Assembly (NCBI RefSeq): GCF_037975245.1
Contig: NC_092569.1
Span: 283,001-347,000, forward strand
From: Apostichopus japonicus
Taxonomy: Eukaryota > Echinodermata > Holothuroidea > Aspidochirotida > Stichopodidae
Length of the DNA stretch: 64,000 nt
Direction of reading: 5' to 3'
The translations under genes were made by a program, and so were the position numbers. Numbering within the stretch: the first letter of the stretch is position 1; every line of letters begins with the position of its first letter. Of this stretch, positions 1 through 9,800 are shown one piece after another. The notes under the pieces are model-generated. The model was not told the origin of the DNA, did not search any database, and saw only the letters and a list, made by a program, of their open reading frames with translations.

Positions 1-1
1 A

Positions 2-460
2 GTCCTGCAAGATGCCCTTCATTCCATCAGATCTCTGTTGTCCACGGCAACAAATGTGACACCCCATGAAAGGTTTTTCAGTTTCCCCCGGAAGTCTGCA
101 ACAGGGTGTTCAGTCCCTTCATGGCTTTGCAATCCAGGTCCTGCACTTCTTAAAAGGCATGTTCGGTTACATAAGACTGATCCTTTAGTGGATGAGGTCG
201 AGGTCATCCAAGCAAACCCACAATATGCCCATGTTAGACTGTCAGATGGGAGAGAGACAACTGTCTCTGTACGTCACCTAGCACCAATCGGGGAAGCTAC
301 CCCAAGACTGGAGAAAAGTACTGATCAAATGGAATCATCAATCGAGGACAATGGCCCAGTAGAACTTGAGCAGGGCCAAGAGTTAATTGATAGTAATGAA
401 GTGCCTTCTCTGAGAAGGTCGCAAAGGCCTCGAAGGCCACCGGACAGGTTAGATCTGTGA
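2..460 (+). CDS. C-terminal end of a Ty3/gypsy-type pol polyprotein (partial, enters from the left edge)
   Basis: The frame is open from position 2 to the TGA at 458-460, about 152 residues, with its start outside the window. The opening residues (ALHSIRSLL, then TNVTPHERFF) resemble the end of an integrase core in Ty3/gypsy elements. They are followed by the usual downstream stretch (PSWLCNPGP, DPLVDEVE, ANPQYAHVRL, DGRETTVS). The protein ends in a basic, proline-rich tail (LRRSQRPRRPPDRLDL) typical of these polyproteins. Integrase inserts the cDNA copy into host DNA; only the part after the catalytic core is visible, so no catalytic residues can be checked. No frameshift or internal stop is seen here, which suggests a fairly young copy. 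A probable 3' LTR follows. The family call rests on remembered similarity; a BEL-type element is the less likely alternative. Confidence 0.75.
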   Translation, partial: VLQDALHSIRSLLSTATNVTPHERFFSFPRKSATGCSVPSWLCNPGPALLKRHVRLHKTDPLVDEVEVIQANPQYAHVRLSDGRETTVSVRHLAPIGEATPRLEKSTDQMESSIEDNGPVELEQGQELIDSNEVPSLRRSQRPRRPPDRLDL

Positions 461-568
461 GTCAGAGTTTGTGGAGAGTTTGTGTTATACTGGACATTTA
501 AAGAACACTTGTAGTTGTTTAGTTATTAGTTACATTAACTTTAGGACAATTGTTTAGTTAGGGGAGAA

Positions 569-700
569 TGTGATGTTATTAGTAGTATGCTCCCTGGACC
601 ACGTTTAGGTTTTAGTTGTGTTCACCCTCGACCACGGTGCTTGTTGTGTTTGTTCATTCTAGTTGGTTAATACCTACAGTTATAGGTCACGTCACAGAAA
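569..700 (+). repeat. Probable 3' LTR of the Ty3/gypsy-type element (right end uncertain)
   Basis: A purine-rich tract (AGGGGAGAA, about 560-568) sits directly before TGTGATGTTA, the arrangement of a polypurine tract followed by a TG-starting LTR. The right end is unclear; CA dinucleotides near 678 and 695 are candidates. The LTR must end before about 790, where POP1 coding sequence begins, so it is short. The 5' LTR lies outside the window, so the pair cannot be compared. Confidence 0.45.
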
Positions 701-789
701 TTTGATTTCATGGTTATGTTGACTTTTAAAGTACAATTGTACCCCTTTTTTCTTATGTCCTCCTAATTTTATTTCTTGTTATGGTCTAG

Positions 790-885
790 ATATCTCACCA
801 ACCCAATCATCAATTAAACCCACCAAGATAGAAATGGAAGGATTGAATACTATTGAAGGCATTCCTAAACATTTTAATCCCAAGT
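790..885 (+). CDS. POP1: POP1 exon a (first visible; start uncertain)
   Basis: A pyrimidine-rich tract ends in TCTAG at 789 and the donor is GTAAGT at 886. In frame it gives GIPKHFNPK, matching the IPKY segment that precedes the basic block in other POP1 proteins. The first ATG in frame is at 834. If the acceptor at 789 is used, this is an internal exon (entering after one base of a codon) and the start lies upstream, with the retroelement inside the intron. If transcription starts here, 834 is the start codon. Confidence 0.7.
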
Positions 886-3800
886 GTAAGTTTCATATTT
901 TCATTGCTCCATTGACTTTAGCATGCCACTGTAAGCTTCTTTTTTTGTGTGCCCAGTTATGTATCTAGTTTGTGCTGTCCAAAACCTTGACTCAACTTGA
1001 TTTTGGTGTTTGGTTTTGTTGTTCACATTGCATAAAGTATTTTTCAAATTCTTCCATGATTTACTTTATGGAGAGGGCATTTTGAAGAAACAAGCTCATA
1101 AATCCAAGTCAAAGTCTGAAAGCATCTTCTGACAATATCTCAAGAAGTAGCAGTTGTAGGAAGTTCAAACTTGGTGCAAAGCTTGCCATTTCTGAGTAGA
1201 TGATCTGTAGTGTTTTTCATGAATGTCAATGTCCATTTAAGGTCAACAGAGAGACAAAGTGTGAAAATCTTTTGTAAACATGATATCTCAAAGAGGGTCA
1301 CCTATTCTTATATTTAGCATGTGGATATCCTGTAACTAGTGGAGGTCAAAGGTCATTTGGGGTCAGCAGAAGGCAAAATGTGATTATATCAAAAGTGCTA
1401 TTTCTTCAAACCAGAACATGAAAGGAGCTCATATATGCATGGTTTGATAGCCTTGTGTATTGTATAGTTTGTAAACGATTTGATGTAGGTCAGAGTTCAT
1501 TTAATGTCATCAGGTGTCAATTTAACTGTGTAAATAAGATATTTCCAGTCTATATAAAACTGCAGTAGCTGGTATATATGGCTATGTCTTCTCTACAATG
1601 AGTATAAGAACGCTATTGATTTTGGTGTCATTTACAGGTCATTTGGGTTCAGCAGAGGTTACACTCTGGCAATTTAAAAATTACATCATAAGATAGGCAG
1701 TTTCATCAGATGTCATATTGGCATATGACTTTCCTTTAATGAGTACAAGTGCCCAGTTATTCTGTTTGAAGTGTTAGGGTAAGTGCTAGTGTGTGGGGGG
1801 GGGGATGTTGAAATGTTAAAAGAATTGTAGCTGGATATTGTTTCTTCAAGTTGAGACTTTTAAGTTGCTTCAAATCAGTCTAGTTTGCTTTATTTGTTTT
1901 TGGAACAGTTATTGACTGTACTCGATTCGTGAAAGCCCGAGCCAAAGAGATCAGATCCATTCAGAATGACCTCCCTGCTGTTACAAAGAACACTCAAGCA
2001 CTGGGACTTCCCAAGCACATGAGAAGGAGGTCTATGAGTCATAATGTTAAACGGCTCCCTGTAAGACTGAGAAGAGCTGCTGAACATCGGGTAAGCAATT
2101 ATCTTATTAAAAACAACAGTTACTGTACACAGTTTCTAACCTGCATTTTATGTTACTTGGGTATTTTATGGTTTTAATATTCTTATGAACTTGCGGTCCA
2201 ATAACATCAACCTTTTAAGAAACCCAGCATTTCAGTTTTTTTTTCAGAGCTGTGATGCATGAAGCCATTCTTTCAAGTATTTAACTCTGTCCTATTATTT
2301 TAGATGACTAAATCCCTGGCCAATGCTAACAAGAAGACAAAAGCTAAAGCAGCATCTAGACGACAGAAGAGGAGGCCGAAGAATCTGAGAGAGAAATTTG
2401 AAAAACGACAGGGTGACAAAGTTTGGCTTGAGACTCATCTTTGGCATGCCAAAAGATTCAAGATGGCCCAACAGTGGGGTTACAAGTTACCACTACACCC
2501 ATGTGACAAGGGTGTCAGAGCTGCATATAGATCAACTGTGAAGCATTGCACAATTCAAGAAATATCATTCTATGAGGTTATAGAGGTCAAGGGTAGACAA
2601 GAGAACATCATTGAGAGCTTATGTCAATTGACTTGTCCAGAAACAGGTCAGTCAGTGCAAAGTACTTGAAAAGGGCTTGAATGTGTTTCTAGTGTCATTC
2701 TATGACATTATATAGGTCAAAGGTTGTTAGGACATTATCAGCTGTGTCCAGAAACAGGTTAGTCATAACCCAGTTAATGATAGTTGGAATTTGGAAAGTG
2801 TGGATAAGGATAATGTAACACTCTGCATTGCAAAAGATTTTCAATTACATAATTATATGCAATAATTTGTAGATGACTCAGGATGAATATTCAATGTATG
2901 CTTTGCATATTATTTAACTTATATATGGTTTAGTGCAGGAGCTTTGCAGTGTAGCTGTCAAAGTTTAAGAATTCTCTCTCTCTGTTGGTGTAGTGGCTTG
3001 CTATCCTAGTTGGTCAGGCACCTGAATACATGTTAAGAAGCTTGTTAAATTCAGCCTGTGCATGTGTATTGTGAGATCCGGGGTTAAAGTATTGGGGAAT
3101 GTGCTGCAGTACTATCACTATCGAGTAACGGATATAGTTTCAGAGGATAACCTATCATGTAGGATGCACTGTCTAACTGTTGGAACAAGTTCACACAGGT
3201 CTCTTAACATGGTTTTGAAATTTATGCAGCTTTATGTGGACATATTTTCAGTGCATGACTTGTTACACAGTCATTTCAGCATAATTTACCAAAGATATAA
3301 GTTGGGACTGATCGCTGAATGTATCTGAAAGAAATCAAAGATTACGTAATTAGTGGGAAATTATCATGACTCTGCTTTTCATTTTGAGACTGCGGTTTTT
3401 TTTTCCTGGTTTTTTTTGGAAGATGAAAAGGATAAACATAAGGCATCTTACTCAACCAACTAAAGCATAAAGTTATAATTTTATAGTATTCTCATACTAT
3501 GCAGAAATTGATGATTTTGGGCAGAGAAGTTATCACCAGACCTTCCAATAATCTTGACAAGCATCAGAATGTTTTGCAAACCGGCTCACTTTTTGGAAGT
3601 TTCCAAGGATTTTAATAATCTCTTGACCATAACATAAAAATGCAGTGGTTTTTTCTTTACTCGCTATTGTTCCTGACATGTATGGCTTACAGAACTCCTA
3701 CCCATTTATTTCCCCTGCAGGGTTAACCCTAGGAGCTGAGATGTACCTCTCTGGACAGCATCATGGTGAGACCATGTTATACCACAAAGGGACATTCCCA

Positions 3801-6800
3801 TATGGAGCAATCACCAAAGTACAGTTTCTGTGGCAGTGTCTTACCCTTACAGATCCAATCAAAGATGAATCAACATCAGCAGCTCCCTCTGCAGACAGGA
3901 AGCTTTGGATGTGGGTGCACCCTTCAGCCTTTAGTGAAGTGCTTGATGCAATCAAAGTGATCATAGAATCAGGTAAGTTGTCCAACTCCAAATAGAAGCT
4001 TTAATGTCACTATTGAAAATGATGGTGATCAAAGTCTGCTTTAAACTGGCAGTTAAATTTTTGTTTCTATGGTAACATTTTTGGTCAGTTGAGTGAATCT
4101 GTTTGGGGAGGAGGGGTAAAGTTGATGGGGGGGAGGCGGAGGAGGCCCGATAATTTGCCGTAAGAGCTGTTGTGTTTTCAAGCTTTATAAATTTATTTAA
4201 AATATGTTGGAGATATGAAGGTTTCAATGTCAGGTATGTGAATTTTAGAATGGCAAACTTGAAAGGTGATATTGTAATGTGCCCATCAGCCCCTGTGTGG
4301 TTTTCTCTATAAGCTACTGTTGAGTGAGTTAGTACTAACTGTTCAAAGTACTTACGGTAACAATGGTTATGTCTCTTGCAGTGCAAGTCAACCAATATAA
4401 ACTCATTTTATATATGCCAGTTGCTTGCATTGATGTCTTATATTGATAGGCTGTCACTGTTCAACACAAGCATCATTATTTGGCCAGCACTTACATTGCA
4501 GAAGTACAGATGCAGACCCTACTTTATATGTAAGAATTCTCTAAGGAAAGTAATGTAATGTAAATAAAATCTTATATAGCGCACTATGCGCTTTACAAAC
4601 AATCTAGAAAATACAATGACATAAAACATTAAATAGAAAAAACAGTAAATACATATACCATCTACAGAAATATACAGGAATATGAGATCGAAAAACTATT
4701 AAAAGCACTGGTGAAGAGTAAAGCGATAAAACAGATTGACTACAAAATCTGCAATTTGAATGCTAAATAGTGAAATTTCAATTGAAGTTAGAACCTTAAA
4801 ACCAACACGACAGAACAATATTAAATCTAAAAAATCCTAGAAACCATCTTTATAGTGCTTTTGAAAGAGATGCGAAAGAACTTATTTTACTTATTTATTT
4901 GAAAGGATTTTGAAGATAATAAAATTTGCTTGTGGAATCTGCACAGTTAAAGTTTGCTATTATAAGCTGGCAGAGGGCCTTTGTATTTCAGACCATCTGT
5001 TTTTGAATAGTGCCATCTCTTTGGGATCTGATCATAACTACCTGGCCAAACACGAATAGGGCTGTTTGTGTCTGTTGTAGTGTGAACACAAACAGCCCTG
5101 TTCACTGCTCTGTCTCTAGAAAACTTACCTTTGTCATTGAATCTAGAGTTGTGTGAATTGTAGTGTTCAACCGATTAACCTAATCGGAATCGGTACGAAT
5201 ATTGCATAATCGGAACATAATCGGAATCGGTAAAAATTACGTGGAATACCAGTTATGTGATACCGATTATTCAAAAACATATGGAAGGTGAAAATATCAT
5301 TATTCAAAAACATATGGGAGTTGAAAATATCAACTGATGTATTAGGTTTGTTCTTTTACTACGAAATATTAAAATAAGACATCCATACGTCTTTCACAGT
5401 GTATACTTTCATCAAATTAGGCTGCCAGGGTCGCCGATTTTGCTTCCCTCGTGGTTAGTGACTTCATATTTCTTGGCACAGTAAGCATAGCAGCAATACC
5501 AATTTCGCGAATTAACGAATGTGCTGGACAGGGTCGGAAATAAGCGGGGGCTATGGGCAATTCGCCCTCGCAAGTGCTGAAAAGACCTCCTAAAGCACAA
5601 TTACGAGTGCGAAAAAGAAAAAAGAAATATAAGAAAATCGCCCTTGTTATATCAGGTGTCTGTGCAAAATTAATTGTGATGCGTTTGCTTTAGCTAGGAA
5701 TTGCAGTTGCAGCGCGAATCGCGCAAACAGTTTTCACATCTCGCATCAAATTTGAAGCAGTGCGAGAGGGTCGCGCACAATCACCGGGAATTTCCCGTCG
5801 CAAATTACGGCCTGCACAAAGCAATTTCAGTACCAGCGAAAATAACCTAAAATCAACACAAATCTCCGACCACATGGTAGCCTTACTTCACACTAAGTCG
5901 ACTGCATGGAAATCTAACCCCATCTGTTTATTCGCTCCAGTTGTGTCGCAAATAAAAAATAAAAATATCCACGGAAACTGCAATCTTCGACCACATGTTA
6001 GCCTAACAACCACACTAAGTCAATGGGAAATGTAGCCTAACCATCGGTTTGCAAAAAAAAAAAAAATGCGTAGCTTAGTTTACAACTTCCAATTTGCTGG
6101 AAATCGGCATTTGTTTGGAAGGTACTGTAAGTGATATGTCTTAAAGAGAGAATGTTATATTTTATATTGGAATAGTTTCTAGTTGTTATTATTTCTTTAC
6201 ATCAATCTGGTATTACATTTTAGAGTAATTTTAAACAAGATACGATGATAAAATTTGCTTTTCAGTTTGATTGGCCTAAGCTTACATTTTCTAATTGAAC
6301 CTGAATGGAGTTAAATAGGTAACGAATAGGTATGTTTAACTTCAAATTCGTAACATTTCTATTTGTCCTTAAACGGTATAATACTGAAAATAAGTACAAA
6401 ATAATGTCGGAATGAAGGCAATATGTCATTAAAATTTACACTTTGGTAAAGATTGAAGATGGATGGTTTGTCTGAGATACTTTTTGAGATGGATATTTTG
6501 AGTAACTATTCTTAACCCATTTCAAGCCATTAACAGGTGACATTCCCGTTGAGGTGGTTAGGCCATTCCCTTAGCACAGTGCTGACTAGGTAGGATGTCA
6601 TATTTCCGTATTTTGGAAACCTACCTTAGAGCATTGTATAACAACGAAGCAAAAGGAAATGGGGGAAAGTCACAACAATAATTGTTTCTGTCAAACGTTA
6701 TTGCCGATTTCGTATAGACGGGATATTCTCTCATTTTCAAATAATCGGAATCGGAATCGGTACGATTATGAAAAAAATAATCGGTAATCGGTATTTTCTG

Positions 6801-9800
6801 TTATGCATAATCGGTTGAACACTAGTGAATTGTTTCTATTATTTTGCTTTCTTTTTTCTCTGTTTTTTCTATGCCAAGCAGATTCCATTAAGGTCAATGA
6901 CCTCAGAGGTGAGCTGCTTAGATTTCGTCTGCGAGGGCCTCAGGCTACTGCAGTAGTCACCGACGCATTTAAAGTCTCCAGTATTCCACCAAAGTCAGAC
7001 ACAGAGAGTGAGGGAAGCTTCTGGTGGCAGGACAAGATATGTCAGGTAATAGGAGTTCAGATTTCTGGATTATAGAAGAATCACTTAGCTTACTGAAGGA
7101 ATGATACATATATGATGGTGTTGAAAACCTTGTAAACATGATAACTAAATCCTGGATGAGTGTCATACTTTGTATGTATGTGCACAGGAGTGTATCATGC
7201 TGGTAACAAGACTTAAATATCTTGTACTCATTTGCATGTATGCATATAAAATCTGGCTAAGAATCTTAAAGCCTGTTGGCTTAGAGATTCTATGCCCTCT
7301 ATGCCCTCAGATATGCTAGAGAGTCAAGTAATGGAACAGGCTGGCAACATCCAAGTGGGAAATGTATAAATTTCCAATCTAATCTGCTATAATTTCCATT
7401 GTTTGGAGGAACGACCGTAAAGTTGAAGGGTGCCAAGACGGTTATCATCGTATTTGTTAATTCATACAATAGTTGTCCAGCCTTTACCTCTTTAAATAGT
7501 GCAGAATATTCTGGTGAAATAAGGAACAATTTGCTCAGTTTTTAAACTGCAATTACACACAGCTCTCTCAATCTTTTTTTTAAACATAACAAAGACAGAG
7601 CTGTCAGTTTCATCAATTAGTTGAAAGCTGATCACTGGCAAGTAACACTTTCTAATGCATTAGTAATGAAACACACAATTAGCTTCTTGTAAGGAAAATA
7701 AATCAAGATGTTGGAAATGGGTGCTGCTATAAACATGAACTAAATTGTGTAGAGAGAGTTCTGGGTTCGATTCCCGGAAGGAGTCTTATACCGACTGAAC
7801 TGTAATAACTCCTGGTGGTTCCACTCTCCATCACAAAATAAAAAAAAGAACACATTATTTGCTTAGTTGTTATTTCTTTTGACCCTTATGTTGGGTAAAC
7901 TCACTCACTTGTGACATCATTTGTAAGTTTTTGACTAAGTGGTGTGTTTTAGAAGCATAGTGTAAAAAGCTACTTCAGCAGTAAGTTCTTTACATGTGAC
8001 TTTATATGAAAAACTTTTGAATAAGAGATAAATACTTCATTTTCATTAGAGTGTGGGTAGTGGCAGGGGGGGGGGGGAGCTTTATCCCCTTGTTGGTTTA
8101 TAAACCTGCTGTTGCTAAAAGTGTTAAGAAACCTACCTTCTGAGTTAAGAACTTCATATGTGCTCACACTGCCCAGTGAGTCTACACAGGTGTTTACTTT
8201 TATCATATTATTAGACTGTTGGATCTATTTAATGCAACTGTTGAATGACAGATATGTGCAACAAACACTGCTTCTAGAAAATTTGAGTTTCCAAACTATT
8301 TTTTGGTGAATGTCTCTGGCTGGTATTGAGTGAGTTTCACTTTTATTTTGACATATCTTCAAATATTTGCAGAATCCAAACCTGATGACTATTCATGAGC
8401 AACAGAGTCATTTCTGGAAAAGTTTAGAGAGCATCCAGTCGACTACAGCACTTCCCTCAAGATGTGTAGTTGGCCTGACGGTTCGAGACCCGAGAATCTT
8501 ACTACCAAAACAGAGACACAAAGTTGAAACTGATCCCCTGAAAGCAGGTAATGAATTTTATGTATAGCACAGAGTATTCATTGAAGTTTCACACGTGTAT
8601 GTTTGAAGAAAACTTGATATTCTTCAGTTTGAAGAAAACTTTGCTAAAGTGTTCTTAGATATCTTATCTTACAGACACTTTAAATGTCCAACTAAAATAA
8701 CTCTCTAGAGTACTCCGAAAAGAAGTTATTTATGAACCAGATTTGTGACTTGAAGTTTCAAATAGCAATCGCATTCAGCCTTTATATTCTGCCATGTTAG
8801 AATAAATAATATGGCCGCCACTAAACTAATTAATTTAATTAGTAAAATTAATTTAATAAAAAAATCAACTTTTGAAAGCCTTTTTGGTATACAGCAAGTT
8901 TTAATCATATCCAATCACATTTCCCTATGCCACATCGACAAGAAATTTGAAAGTCATACATTTTGTGACTTGACTCATTTTTCCATAAAATATAAAGAAA
9001 ATAAAAGCACTGTAAACAAGACATTCTACTTGCTTTGGAATATCTAAATATAAATCTTTAATAATTGTTTGTTTTATAAATTCTGAGAGCTTTGCCATAA
9101 CATGCAAATGAGAACAACAAAGCACCCTTAGATGACATTCAACTCATTTGTCCTTGACCAACTTGTAATGCATAGTAAACATGTAATTTGAGGTTATAAA
9201 AGCATTAGTTTCTTATTGAGTTCAATCACCTAAGGAACTGATACTAATGAACTGTGTGTTAGACTTGGTGGCTCAGCCACTTTAATTGATGAGCCTTAGA
9301 TATTTAAAGGCCAGGTCACTTCTGAAACTTAAAAATGGTATAGAAATACAACGTGGACATAGAAACATTGCCTTGACAGTTTGACACCACACCATCGGCA
9401 TCAATATTAATTTTGACAGTTCACACCACATCAATTTTAATTTTGACAGTTTACACCTCATCAGTATTTATTTTGACAGTTTACACCACATCAGTATTAA
9501 TTTTGACAGTTTACACCACATCAGTATTATTTTTGACAGTTTACACCACATCAGTATTAATTTTGACAGTTTACACCACATCAGTATTTATTTTGACAGT
9601 TTACACCACATCAGTATTAATTTTGACAGTTTACACCACATCAGTATTAAATTTGACAGTTTACACCACATCAGTATTATTTTTGACATTTTACACCACA
9701 TCAATATTAATTTTGACAGTTTACACCACATCAATTTTAATTTTGACAGTTTACACCACATCAGTATTAATTTTGACAGTTTACACCACATCAGTATTAA

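Noticed and set aside
3645-3720. Extension of POP1 exon d upstream to an ATG-like start near 3645
   Set aside because: The frame is open there, but the TTCCCCTGCAG acceptor at 3720 matches the phase of exon c and homology begins only after it.
7761-7777. Intact tRNA gene
   Set aside because: Only the T-arm folds; there is no acceptor, D or anticodon stem, and an A-rich tail follows.
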